From Gilliamella sp. Choc5-1 (GTDB lineage: Bacteria > Pseudomonadota > Gammaproteobacteria > Enterobacterales > Orbaceae), in the NCBI RefSeq assembly GCF_001690595.1, contig NZ_LZHH01000123.1, positions 47,612-111,611 on the forward strand: 64,000 nt of DNA, written 5' to 3'. The first letter of the stretch is position 1, and each line of letters starts with the position of its first letter. Shown piece by piece: positions 39,738 through 48,398 of the stretch. The position numbers and the translations under genes are program-made. The notes under the pieces are model-generated. The model had not been told where the DNA came from and ran no database searches. It was given only the letters and a program-made list of their open reading frames with translations.

Positions 39738-39752
39738 AATTAAGTCATCCTT

Positions 39753-40286
39753 CTATTTGTTTTTTGACCAATGCTCAGATAAAAAATGAGATCGTCCTGA
39801 TAATTGGTAATATTGTTGATAATGTTGTGGCTGTTTAAGGTAATAATTTTGATGATAATCTTCAGCTAAATAAAAAGTAGATGCTGGTTCAATAGCCACC
39901 TTAATTGGCTTATCAAAATGACCACTGTCTTGTAAAGCTTGTTTAGATGCTAATGCCAATTTATGTTGAAATTCGTTATGGTAAAAAATAGCAGGACGAT
40001 AAGAATCCCCCCTATCAGCAAATTGACCTTCTGAATCAGTAGGATCAATTTGATGCCAAAAGATATCAAGGAGCTTTTTATAACCAATTATGTTAGGATC
40101 GAATGTAATTTGTATCGCTTCGGTATGTCCTGTATTACCGGCACAAACTTGTTGATAAGTCGGATTGACAACATCTCCTCCTGTATATCCCGACACCACA
40201 TTAATCACCCCCTCATACTGATCAAACGGTTTTACCATACACCAAAAACAACCGCCTGCAAATGTTGCTTGTTCATATTGTTGCAT
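39753..40286 (-). CDS. msrA: Peptide-methionine (S)-S-oxide reductase MsrA
   Basis: Reduces the S epimer of methionine sulfoxide in proteins. The 177-residue protein has the catalytic motif FAGGCFWCM (residues 9-17; Cys14), [20 protein letters not shown] (about 32-51), and [12 protein letters not shown] (about 53-64). The C-terminal end has [19 protein letters not shown]. There is no signal peptide, so it acts in the cytoplasm. It is the first gene of the msrA-cytochrome b561-msrB cluster. Confidence 0.95.
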   Translation of the reverse strand: MQQYEQATFAGGCFWCMVKPFDQYEGVINVVSGYTGGDVVNPTYQQVCAGNTGHTEAIQITFDPNIIGYKKLLDIFWHQIDPTDSEGQFADRGDSYRPAIFYHNEFQHKLALASKQALQDSGHFDKPIKVAIEPASTFYLAEDYHQNYYLKQPQHYQQYYQLSGRSHFLSEHWSKNK

Positions 40287-40476
40287 AATAACCTCCTGAG
40301 TTTATGAGTTTATAACTTTATGATTTCATAATATTTAAAAATTGCTCCGTCTGTTGCCTAACACATACTTTATGATTCACATTAAAATGTTATGTCGTTA
40401 GCTAGCATATTACTTGAAAATGAATAAAAAAACACCATGTTGTTTAACAACTATTTTCATTATAGAGGAATTGATT

Positions 40477-40749
40477 ATGGCTAGTGGATGGGCATCTGAC
40501 GATGCTGTTAATCAACAAATCGATAGTACCATTGCCGATGCAATTACAAATGCAAGGCGACAACTCCATCACGGCATAGCAAGCGCACATTTTTGCGTTG
40601 AATGTGGCGATCTTATTGCCGAAGCACGAAGGCAAGCCTTACCAGGTGTGCAATACTGTTTAAGTTGTCAGCAAGAAATTGATAAGCAAACGGCTAAAGC
40701 ATTTAGCTTATATAATCGTCGCGGTAGTAAAGATAGCCAACTTCGTTAA
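40477..40749 (+). CDS. DksA/TraR-type zinc-finger protein, YbiI-like
   Basis: I chose the ATG at 40477 (MASGWASDDAVNQQIDSTIA), preceded by AGAGGA, rather than an ATG 63 bases upstream. The 90-residue protein has a C4 zinc finger: FCVECGDLIAEARRQALPG then VQYCLSCQQEID, the DksA/TraR signature without the long coiled coil that reaches the polymerase active site. This matches the YbiI subgroup. Function is unassigned; YbiI-type proteins are thought to be polymerase-binding or stress-related by family. Confidence 0.82.
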   Translation: MASGWASDDAVNQQIDSTIADAITNARRQLHHGIASAHFCVECGDLIAEARRQALPGVQYCLSCQQEIDKQTAKAFSLYNRRGSKDSQLR

Positions 40750-40766
40750 TAGCGGGTTGTATCTAT

Positions 40767-40795
40767 AAATTGGGTGGTAACTAACCACCCAATTT
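40767..40795. terminator. Bidirectional terminator between convergent genes
   Basis: AAATTGGGTGGT pairs with ACCACCCAATTT around a short AACTA loop. It lies between the YbiI-like gene and the DUF421 gene and can serve both. T runs are short on each side. Confidence 0.65.
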
Positions 40796-40827
40796 AAGAA
40801 TGTTACGTTTAATGTAGAACATAATAA

Positions 40828-41478
40828 CTATTTTTTACCTTCAACAACTGAATCATAAGGGTAAATAATCAATTTATCATCAAACCATTCGGCGCAAAAA
40901 ATATCTTCTATTTTTTCGTAGCCTTGTTTGCTGATCTCGCGTTTAACCCAATCTTCATCTTTCTCAAGTTGCTCAAGATTATCATGACTAATGCCACCAT
41001 TTTCGATAATAAGCAAGGCGATATCTTTTTCACCTTTTTTAATAACCGTTAAAGAGCCATTTAGTTCATACCATACTTCTTTTAATTCACCAAATGAAGG
41101 AATACCTTGAACATTAACTAACGTTTCAAAATCCCTTACTGGTAAGTTTGCTTTAATAAAATTTTCGGTTATTAAATGACCATTTTTAACTAATTGGATT
41201 GGTTTACCATCAATTGTGTCACGCAAACGTGAGTTTTTGGATTTGATAAATCGAATTAAAACAAGCAAACCCGCCCAAATTGCAACTAATCCAGCGGCTT
41301 CCCAAGGTGATACTGTCGGGCTAAGTAATGCTCCCCCGACTAGCGCACCAATGACCATACTACCGACCTGATCAAGCTGTGACATTGGTGCAATTTGACT
41401 TTTTCCTGATAATTTCACATAAATAAGTAAAATAAATAAAGCTAATAAAAACTTTGGTGCCATTTCTAATAAATACAT
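40828..41478 (-). CDS. DUF421 membrane protein (YetF/YdfR-like)
   Basis: I chose the ATG at 41478 (MYLLEMAPKFLLALFILLIY), six bases after GGAGG, over a frame 19 codons longer. The 216 residues have three membrane helices in the first 90 (about 8-24, 40-58, 62-78), the loop SGKSQIAPMSQLDQVGSMVIG typical of DUF421, then a soluble domain (about 90-216) with GKPIQLVKNGHLI and RDFETLVNVQGI. The function of the family is not established; in Bacillus YetF-like members occur in spore-related genes, but this is vegetative. Confidence 0.85.
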   Translation of the reverse strand: MYLLEMAPKFLLALFILLIYVKLSGKSQIAPMSQLDQVGSMVIGALVGGALLSPTVSPWEAAGLVAIWAGLLVLIRFIKSKNSRLRDTIDGKPIQLVKNGHLITENFIKANLPVRDFETLVNVQGIPSFGELKEVWYELNGSLTVIKKGEKDIALLIIENGGISHDNLEQLEKDEDWVKREISKQGYEKIEDIFCAEWFDDKLIIYPYDSVVEGKK

Positions 41479-41972
41479 TTTTTCCTCCAAGCCAAACATC
41501 ATATGTTGAACGACAAGCGCAAATACAAAGTTCAATAATACTTTTGATTTGCAACGGGTAACAATTTATCTAAAAATCGGTATAACTTTTGTTTTAATTA
41601 AGCTTTAACTAAATGTTAATAAAATATAAATTATTTTTAGTATTGCTTAAATATCAATGGTAAGACGAATTAGAAAAGTGAATATCATTATTCTACTCCA
41701 AATTTTTGCCAAGAAAATGGGACTTAACAAATTAATTGTAAAATTATTTGCTCCTAAAAGCAGAAAAATTGGCCTATAAATAAAATAGATAATATTTTAA
41801 GAATGTATTTTCTGATAAAAAAGTTTGTTAGCAAGTTTGGAATTTTGGGATCTTGTGTGATGTAGAATAACAAAAAGTGTCAAAACTTATCGACTTGAAG
41901 CTTTCTGTAAGAAAGCTTCGCTCTTTGATAAATAGTCCACAATTAGAATATAAGTTCTACATGGACTAAGAA
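41479..41972. other. Gene-free AT-rich interval with a perfect inverted repeat
   Basis: The roughly 490 bases have no open frame of interest. At 41897-41919 GAAGCTTTCT and AGAAAGCTTC form a perfect ten-base-pair hairpin with a three-base loop (GTA), about 55 bases beyond the stop of the surface-protein gene. No T run is adjacent, so it is not a standard terminator; a T5 lies about 20 bases further in the minus direction. Confidence 0.55.
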
Positions 41973-43442
41973 TTAAGGTGTGACACAAACCCCATAGTCC
42001 CTAAAATTCTTTCCGTAGCTGTGCACAGCACCACTATATGAGTATACATTGAACAGTTGGATATCTGTAGCATCACTCGTCAAATAACCAGCGTTAACGT
42101 TAGCGAAATTGCTACCTGGATAGCTGCCCATAGCGCCCCACTCAGTGAATAACCCCGCACCTATTTGACGCTGATAATGATTACCCTCCGAGGAAGGTGT
42201 AGCTCCAACAGAGCCTTGGCACTGGCGGGTTACATTTGGACCAGAACAGACTGCATTAGTTAAGTCTTTTACCTGTGGAAGACGATAGCCCAAGCCATTG
42301 CACCAACTTGCTAGCCCTGAAGGATCATCGATTATAGAACCTCGATTCACAAACCACTTTTGTAACTGAAATCCATATTTTAATACAGCATTACCGCTGT
42401 TATCTTTTCCTACTAACTCAAACGTTTGCGGTAAATTTGGTACAGTAATGCCGGCAGGACTAACATCATTCCATCGATCTTTTGCTTCGGGACCGGTTAG
42501 AGTAATGCGCACACTAGTACTTGTTGCATTTGTTATAGTAGCAGTTATCCCTCCGGCCGTGACTGGTGACCATATTAATTGACTTGCATCAGTGCCTGCT
42601 ATGTCTAAATCAAAATATAATCCATTAGCCCCCGTGGTCGGAAAATGATTATCGTATGATGCAGAACCGGTTGACTGTAGGATAAATCCTTTATCTGCAT
42701 TCCATATAGTATCGGGCCCAGCAAAATCTACTCTCCAATTATTGTCAAATTTACTGCCATATCGTAGGCTTGGTCTTACAAAACAGATAGTAGGCAATAC
42801 CTTCGGATTGATGTAATAAACTTCCTTACCTCCTGTGAAAGTGCTAATGTTTGGTATACCGTAACGAGTACTTAAACTTCCCCCTAAACTACTTAACTCT
42901 ACTTTATAAGGTGCATTACAAATACTTAAAGGATCGTTACGCTTTACTGTTTTGTTATTTTTATCTGTGATGGTCAGTGTTACATTTCCTGATGCGGTTA
43001 TACCACCGACATCCAATCCATCGCCATCGTCATCTCCCCAATAGTTATTACTCGTTATTAAATCATTTAAATTGATTGAGTTGGTTGAGGTGGGTATTAT
43101 CATTTCAACATTAGCGAAAGTATCGTTTTCATTCGGTAGTTCTATCGGGTTTGAAGGTGATGATTCATTAGTTGTTGGCGTGATAGTGGCGTCATCGGAT
43201 AATACGATACTTAATAAGCCATCAGTTGTAGTTACTTTAGTTTTACCCCCATCAAACGTTAAATACGGTTCAGTGCCTTGAATAACATTCATGGTACTGG
43301 CTGATAATGCTTGTAACCCCAATGAATATGGTAATAGTAACAGTGGCATTAACCTTAACAGAATTTTTGATGATAATTTGAAAGGCGATCTTGAAGATAT
43401 AAACGGAACTGGTGTAAAAATTTTTCTAATGTGATACTGCAT
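41973..43442 (-). CDS. Secreted surface protein with Lcl/DUF1566-like C-terminal domain, putative adhesin
   Basis: The 489-residue protein has an extended n-region (arginine/lysine-rich, residues 1-28) and a signal peptide (LLRLMPLLLLPYSLGLQALS, about 29-48). The mature part is threonine-, asparagine- and serine-rich and strand-predicted, with an Asp-rich YWGDDDGDGLDVGG (about 132-145). The C terminus (about 365-489) includes GLGYRLPQVKDLTNAVCSG, GLFTEWGAMGSYPGSNFANV and SYGKNFRDYGVCVTP, resembling Lcl/DUF1566 domains and the ends of invasin-related proteins of enteric symbionts. Cys pairs there may form disulfides. Hexanucleotide repeats lie 23-49 bases upstream of the start. Confidence 0.65.
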   Translation of the reverse strand: MQYHIRKIFTPVPFISSRSPFKLSSKILLRLMPLLLLPYSLGLQALSASTMNVIQGTEPYLTFDGGKTKVTTTDGLLSIVLSDDATITPTTNESSPSNPIELPNENDTFANVEMIIPTSTNSINLNDLITSNNYWGDDDGDGLDVGGITASGNVTLTITDKNNKTVKRNDPLSICNAPYKVELSSLGGSLSTRYGIPNISTFTGGKEVYYINPKVLPTICFVRPSLRYGSKFDNNWRVDFAGPDTIWNADKGFILQSTGSASYDNHFPTTGANGLYFDLDIAGTDASQLIWSPVTAGGITATITNATSTSVRITLTGPEAKDRWNDVSPAGITVPNLPQTFELVGKDNSGNAVLKYGFQLQKWFVNRGSIIDDPSGLASWCNGLGYRLPQVKDLTNAVCSGPNVTRQCQGSVGATPSSEGNHYQRQIGAGLFTEWGAMGSYPGSNFANVNAGYLTSDATDIQLFNVYSYSGAVHSYGKNFRDYGVCVTP

Positions 43443-43464
43443 TATATTTAACCTAATAATTAAC

Positions 43465-43491
43465 TTATATTTATATTTATATTTATATTTA
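43465..43491 (-). repeat. Hexanucleotide repeat upstream of the surface-protein gene
   Basis: Four and a half copies of TTATAT in tandem (plus strand), 23 to 49 bases before the start codon. Such short tandem repeats can alter promoter spacing or leader length by slippage and are known to drive phase variation of adhesins in other bacteria. Confidence 0.75.
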
Positions 43492-43599
43492 CTAACTTAG
43501 TTTATAAGTTGATTTTTAAAATCCGCGAGAGTGTAACTTTTTATAAACATTTTTGCTACCCTTTAGCTAAAAATATTTTGAATATAAGTAAAATTAATT

Positions 43600-43835
43600 T
43601 CAAGAAAACAGCAAGTTATTTATACTCGATGATTAAAATAATCGGCTAAAAACTCATAAAATGTTTCCCAAAAATGGTTTTGTGGGCGGATTGTATTATA
43701 AAAGCATAGAAATAACATAACATTTTGTTTTTTTGTGTTTTTAATAGCTAAATGTTGACTGATTATGCTATATATCCATTAAAGTTCGTATCACACTTTG
43801 AGCTTTCCTATTTGTTTGTGCGAGCAAGTCGGTTT
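43600..43835 (-). mobile_element. Decayed insertion element, copy 2
   Basis: The interval matches the left part of copy 1 in the same orientation: AGCAAGTTATTTATACTC and GATTAAAATAATCGGCTAAAA at the end, then a degenerate transposase segment, then TCATTAAAGTTCGTATCACAC-like text (TTAAAGTTCGTATCACACTT at about 43780). No frame survives. The following region to 44130 is diverged; TACTGTAAACAAC at about 44108-44120 may be its other end. Confidence 0.65.
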
Positions 43836-44220
43836 TGTAAATTTTTGTTCAATACGATTGAGCAGTAAGTTTTAACAAATAGATACTGCAAAATTTCAAT
43901 TTATCACCAAACGGTATATAATCCTGAATATTTTTTACAAAAAACAGAATCTGAAAATTAAACAATTTTTTAAATTTCCCATAGATAGTAAGTACACAGC
44001 TTACATAAAAAATCATATTGGCTATTTAATATTGTTTTATTATTCAAAGGGTTTTGTGTTATTTGAAGTTTTATCAAGTCTTTCGCTGTTATAAGTAGCT
44101 TTTCAAATACTGTAAACAACACTGGCATTTTCTGCATCTCATTATTTTTTTTTAAAGATAGAAACTTCTTTCTACTCATTTTTATAAAAAACCCAATCTA
44201 CATCACAATTTTTCACATTA
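43836..44220. other. Gene-free interval upstream of the sorbose PTS operon
   Basis: Decayed, AT-rich sequence, probably the rest of the insertion element. A 69-codon minus-strand frame here has no recognisable features and low-complexity composition; I treat it as noise. Confidence 0.45.
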
Positions 44221-44235
44221 GTGATTTACTTTGAG

Positions 44236-44292
44236 AATATGTGAATATAAATTTAAATGAACATTTGTGATTAACAAAGAGAATTTGTGAGA
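44236..44292 (+). promoter_or_regulatory. Control region of the sorbose PTS operon with repeated TGTGA motifs
   Basis: Three TGTGA-containing words lie in direct orientation in front of the first gene: TATGTGAAT (about 44238-44246), ATTTGTGAT (44263-44271) and ATTTGTGAG (44283-44291). They could be half-sites for CRP or for the SorC-type regulator encoded downstream. No full palindrome is present. Confidence 0.35.
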
Positions 44293-44300
44293 GGTGTTAA

Positions 44301-44720
44301 ATGAATATTATTTTGGCTGGACACGGAAAATTTGCGTATGAAATGAAAAATAGCATTGAAATGATTGCAGGAAAATACACTAATTTGCATGCAATAACTT
44401 TTGAACCAGGGGATAGTATCGATAACCTGAAAGATAAATATCTAAAAATTATTAACCAATCAGAATCGAAACAGTTCATTATTATCACTGACATATTCTC
44501 AGGTAGCCCTTATAACGCTGCCACCATTCTAGCTATGCAATTAGGTAATATCGAAGTAATTAGTGGGTTATCTATGCCACTTTGCCTTGAGTTACTAAAT
44601 CTCGATTTCTCTTTTATCAACACTGAAAACGTATTTGAACAACTCGATGAAGTTAAATTAGATTTTATTAAATCTTTCAAGTTGTTGTCTAAAAATGTCT
44701 CTACAGAGGAGGAGTTATAA
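44301..44720 (+). CDS. sorF: PTS mannose-family subunit IIA (sorbose type)
   Basis: Phosphate carrier between HPr and IIB. The 139-residue protein has the phosphorylation site IILAGHGKFAYEM (His8) and the EIIA-Man fold segments IIITDIFSGSPYNAATILAM (about 55-75) and EVISGLSMPLCLELL. The stop and the next ATG are adjacent. Together with the following IIB, IIC, IID and the reductase, gene order matches the Klebsiella sor operon (FBAM-E). Confidence 0.82.
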   Translation: MNIILAGHGKFAYEMKNSIEMIAGKYTNLHAITFEPGDSIDNLKDKYLKIINQSESKQFIIITDIFSGSPYNAATILAMQLGNIEVISGLSMPLCLELLNLDFSFINTENVFEQLDEVKLDFIKSFKLLSKNVSTEEEL

Positions 44721-45194
44721 ATGATCATAAATTTAGTTCGCATTGACGATAGATTGATTCATGGACAAGTTACTACCGTTTGGACAAAAGAAGCCAAAGC
44801 AGAAAGAATTATTATTGTTAGTGATGAGGTTGCTAATGATGAAATACGTTCAACATTAGTTAAACAAGCAGCACCTCCTGGAATTAAAGTGTCGGTGATT
44901 AGTATTGATAAAGCCGCTGCGGTCTATAAAAACCCTAAATATGCCACTGACACTGTTTTTTATCTTTTTACCAATCCAACCGATGTTTTGCGATTAATCA
45001 ATGCAGGTGTTCCTATTAAAGAAGTCAACATAGGAGGCATGTCATTTAAAGAAGGGAAAAAACAAATTACCAAAGCGGTTTCTGTTGATGAAAACGATAT
45101 ATCTGCATTCAAAAAAATGCATGAAATGGGTATCAACTTATGCTTAAAAGTCGTCATTACTGATCCAAATGTCGATTTTATTAAACTTCTTTAA
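44721..45194 (+). CDS. sorB: PTS mannose-family subunit IIB (sorbose type)
   Basis: Takes phosphate from IIA and passes it to the sugar. The 157 residues have the active site LVRIDDRLIHGQVTTVW (His14) and the conserved IIIVSDEVANDEIR and VNIGGMSFKEGKKQITKAV. The start codon directly follows the IIA stop, and a GGAGG ribosome-binding site lies inside the IIA end. Confidence 0.87.
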   Translation: MIINLVRIDDRLIHGQVTTVWTKEAKAERIIIVSDEVANDEIRSTLVKQAAPPGIKVSVISIDKAAAVYKNPKYATDTVFYLFTNPTDVLRLINAGVPIKEVNIGGMSFKEGKKQITKAVSVDENDISAFKKMHEMGINLCLKVVITDPNVDFIKLL

Positions 45195-45244
45195 CAAAAT
45201 TTTCCATATTAACCAACACAACAAAAGAAGAGTAGGAGGAAAAC

Positions 45245-46063
45245 ATGGACATTTCAATACTTCAAATCATGTTCATTTTTATTTTCTCGTGTATCGCAGG
45301 AATGGGAAGTGTACTTGATGAATTTCAAACACATCGTCCATTAATTGCATGTACCGTAGTAGGCCTAATATTAGGTGACGTAAAAACAGGTATCATTTTA
45401 GGCGGTACACTTGAGCTCATAGCATTGGGTTGGATGAATATAGGGGCAGCCCAATCTCCAGATTCCGCATTGGCTAGTGTGATATCGACAATATTGGTTG
45501 TTGTAGGAAGACAAGATATCCAAACAGGGATAGCTATAGCTCTTCCTGTTGCAGCAGCAGGACAAATATTAACTGTTTTTGCAAGAACTATTACAGTTAT
45601 ATTTCAGCATGAAGCCGATAAAGCCGCAGAAAAGGTTCAATTTCGAAAAATTGAGTTGCTTCATTTTAGTGCGCTTTTTGTACAAGCATTAAGAGTTTCA
45701 ATCCCTGCCACGCTTGTTGCAATTTACGTTGACGCAAACACCGTTCAATCTTTATTAAATATGCTACCTGATATTGTCACTGGTGGGCTTTCAGTGGCCG
45801 GTGGATTTATTGTTGTTGTCGGTTATGCAATGGTATTAAACATGATGATTGTTAAATACTTAGCGCCATTTTTCTATTTAGGTTTTGTCTTAGGTGGATA
45901 TCTAAATTTTAGCTTACTTTCATTCGGTATTTTAGGGGTAATTTTGGCCATTATTTATGTTCAATTAAATCCAAAATTCAATGTAATAAAAAACAATGAC
46001 AAATATGTAAATTCGATGGCAAATACCAATCAAATGATCAGCGATGATGAATTAGAAGACTAA
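45245..46063 (+). CDS. sorA: PTS mannose-family subunit IIC (sorbose type)
   Basis: Membrane component of the transporter. Its 272 residues form about eight hydrophobic segments with the family motifs VLDEFQTHRPLIACTVVGLI (about 23-42), GGTLELIALGWMNIGAAQSP (about 53-72) and DSALASVISTILV. A strong AGGAGGA precedes the ATG. Located between IIB and IID as in sorA-sorM. Confidence 0.87.
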   Translation: MDISILQIMFIFIFSCIAGMGSVLDEFQTHRPLIACTVVGLILGDVKTGIILGGTLELIALGWMNIGAAQSPDSALASVISTILVVVGRQDIQTGIAIALPVAAAGQILTVFARTITVIFQHEADKAAEKVQFRKIELLHFSALFVQALRVSIPATLVAIYVDANTVQSLLNMLPDIVTGGLSVAGGFIVVVGYAMVLNMMIVKYLAPFFYLGFVLGGYLNFSLLSFGILGVILAIIYVQLNPKFNVIKNNDKYVNSMANTNQMISDDELED

Positions 46064-46080
46064 TCTATAGGAATTTTATT

Positions 46081-46911
46081 ATGAAAGATATGTTAAAAAC
46101 TGTTCAAAAAAAAGATGTAATTAGCACCTTTATTCGTTCTAATTTTCAACAAGCTTCTTTTAATTATGAACGTATTCATGCGCTTGCTTTTTGTGTCGAT
46201 ATGATTCCAACAATTAAACGAGTTTATCATACTAAAGATGAACAGCGCCAAGCGTTAAAAAGACATTTATCCTTTTTCAACACAACCCCTGCAATGTGTG
46301 GCCCTGTGCTTGGTGTCACCATAGCGATGGAAGAAGCAAAAGCAAATGGCGCGCCCATTAATGATGGAACAATTAATAGCCTAAAAATTGGATTAATGGG
46401 TCCTTTAGCTGGAGTAGGCGATCCGCTTGTATGGGGAACATTGCGCCCTATCACTGCGGCACTTGGTGCATCTTTAGCTCTCACTGGCAATGTCGCCGGT
46501 CCATTATTATTTTTTATTTTGTTTAATTTAGTTAGACTTGCCATGAAATGGTATGGGTTAACCTATGGGTTATCAAAAGGAATCGGTATTGTTAAAGATC
46601 TTTCGGGTAGTATCTTGCCTAAACTGACAGAAGGTGCTTCCATTCTTGGCTTATTTATTATGGGAGTATTGGTGACCAAATGGACCTCAATAAATGTACC
46701 TTTAGTGGTATCTAAAACTACCGATACAAATGGTAATGAAATCATTATGACAGTACAAGGTATACTCAACGATCTCGTACCTGGTTTACTCCCGCTAGCA
46801 TTAACATTGTTAATGATGAAATTACTCAGAAAAAAGGCCAGCCCAATTATCTTAATTTTTGCTTTATTTACTGTAGGTATTATTGGTTATGGGTTAGGTA
46901 TTCTTGCTTAA
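46081..46911 (+). CDS. sorM: PTS mannose-family subunit IID (sorbose type)
   Basis: Second membrane component. The 276 residues begin with a cytoplasmic helix typical of IID (IRSNFQQASFNYERIHALAF, about 17-36) and have HLSFFNTTPAMCGPVLGVTI (about 62-81) and GLMGPLAGVGDPLVWGT (about 103-119), followed by four or five hydrophobic segments. It starts 17 bases after IIC. Confidence 0.87.
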   Translation: MKDMLKTVQKKDVISTFIRSNFQQASFNYERIHALAFCVDMIPTIKRVYHTKDEQRQALKRHLSFFNTTPAMCGPVLGVTIAMEEAKANGAPINDGTINSLKIGLMGPLAGVGDPLVWGTLRPITAALGASLALTGNVAGPLLFFILFNLVRLAMKWYGLTYGLSKGIGIVKDLSGSILPKLTEGASILGLFIMGVLVTKWTSINVPLVVSKTTDTNGNEIIMTVQGILNDLVPGLLPLALTLLMMKLLRKKASPIILIFALFTVGIIGYGLGILA

Positions 46912-47034
46912 AACGCAAACAAAAAACATTAAAACAATTTGTTATAAATATTTCTTCTTACAACTATCAGTATAACTGGGTAAGCAATATTTAGTATAAA
47001 TTTGTATCAAATTTAATTTATTAAAGAGGAATAT

Positions 47035-48279
47035 ATGAAAACTCAAGCCGTTAGATTATATGGGAAAAATGATCTTCAATTAGAATCTTTTGAACTTCCA
47101 CCAATCACTGACGATGAAGTGTTGGTATCTGTTATTGTTGACAGTATGTGCATGTCTTCACTAAAGCTAGTAAATCAAGGAGAAAACCATAAAAAAACAC
47201 CACCAGATTTAAAAAACAATCCAATCATTATTGGGCATGAGTGCTGCGGTGATATTTTGCAAGTAGGTAAAAATTGGCAACATAAATTTAAAGAAGGGCA
47301 AAAATATGTCATACAAGCTAATTTACAGCTAGCTAATAGCCCTTATTGTGTTGGTTACTCGTATCCTAATACAGGTGGATGTGCAACCTACATGATAGTT
47401 AATCACGACGTATTAAAGCAAGATTGTTTAATTCCTTATGATGGAAAAACTTATTTTGAAGGAGCTTTAATCGAACCTTTATCCTGTATCATTGGTGCTT
47501 TTAATGCTAACTATCATTTAAAACCAAATAGTTATGATCATATTATGGGGATAAAACCTAATGGAGAATTGCTCATATTAGGGGGAACAGGTCCTATGGG
47601 GATGCTTGCAATAGACTATGCTTTAAATGGGCCAATCAAACCGAATAAAGTGGTTGTCACAGGGCGAAATAAAGAAAAAATAGCACATCTGGAAACATTA
47701 TACCAATCACGCAATGGGGTTGAACTTGAATTTGTTGATATATCTGATAATGAAGATCAATTGCCTCTATTGAAAAGTAAAGCTTCAAAAAATAGTTTTG
47801 ATGATATCTTTATTTTTTTACCATCAAAAGAGTTAATTCATTTAGCATCACAATTATTGGCATTTGACGGTTGTCTAAATTTCTTTGCAGGCCCACAAGA
47901 TAAAAATTTTGAAGCCGAAATTAATTTTTATAATGTACATTATAATTTTACACATATTGTAGGAACATCAGGAGGAAATACTGATGACATGCGCTTAGCT
48001 GTTAAACTAATTGAATCTGGAAAGGTTGATGTTGCTAAGATTGTTTCACATATAATGGGAATTGATCAAGCCTGCGAAATAACTCAATTACAAGATAAAA
48101 TTAAAGGTGGAAAAAAACTAGTCTACACTCACAAACGGTTTGGACTTAAAAGTTTAGAATCTCTAACAGATAGTGCTGATGATGTAGCATTGAAGAAAAT
48201 ATTAAATAAAAGTCATGGTATTTGGTCAAAAGAAGCCGAAGATTTAGTATTAAATGATTTTCCTGATATTGAGTCTTAA
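47035..48279 (+). CDS. sorE: L-sorbose-1-phosphate reductase
   Basis: Zinc-containing dehydrogenase that reduces imported L-sorbose 1-phosphate to D-glucitol 6-phosphate. The 414 residues resemble Klebsiella SorE closely, from MKTQAVRLYGKNDLQLESFE through NNPIIIGHECCGDIL (about 60-74, zinc-ligand His/Glu), the nucleotide-binding LLILGGTGPMGMLAIDYAL (about 178-196), CLNFFAGPQDKNFEAEINFY (about 280-300) and THIVGTSGGNTDDMRLAVKL, to GGKKLVYTHKRF. An AAAGAGGA ribosome-binding site is present. No sorD homologue accompanies it. Confidence 0.85.
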   Translation: MKTQAVRLYGKNDLQLESFELPPITDDEVLVSVIVDSMCMSSLKLVNQGENHKKTPPDLKNNPIIIGHECCGDILQVGKNWQHKFKEGQKYVIQANLQLANSPYCVGYSYPNTGGCATYMIVNHDVLKQDCLIPYDGKTYFEGALIEPLSCIIGAFNANYHLKPNSYDHIMGIKPNGELLILGGTGPMGMLAIDYALNGPIKPNKVVVTGRNKEKIAHLETLYQSRNGVELEFVDISDNEDQLPLLKSKASKNSFDDIFIFLPSKELIHLASQLLAFDGCLNFFAGPQDKNFEAEINFYNVHYNFTHIVGTSGGNTDDMRLAVKLIESGKVDVAKIVSHIMGIDQACEITQLQDKIKGGKKLVYTHKRFGLKSLESLTDSADDVALKKILNKSHGIWSKEAEDLVLNDFPDIES

Positions 48280-48398
48280 TTTTGATATACTTTAACAACA
48301 TCAAGATGCCATAATAAGAGTTATTATCAATGGTATCTTGATATTCTTAAAAACAAATAGTAATTTTTAATAACAATGACTGATAAAATAAAATAGCC

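Noticed and set aside
43970..44179. 69-codon minus-strand open frame
   Set aside because: It lies in decayed element DNA, with a lysine-rich start typical of random AT-rich frames and no homologous features.
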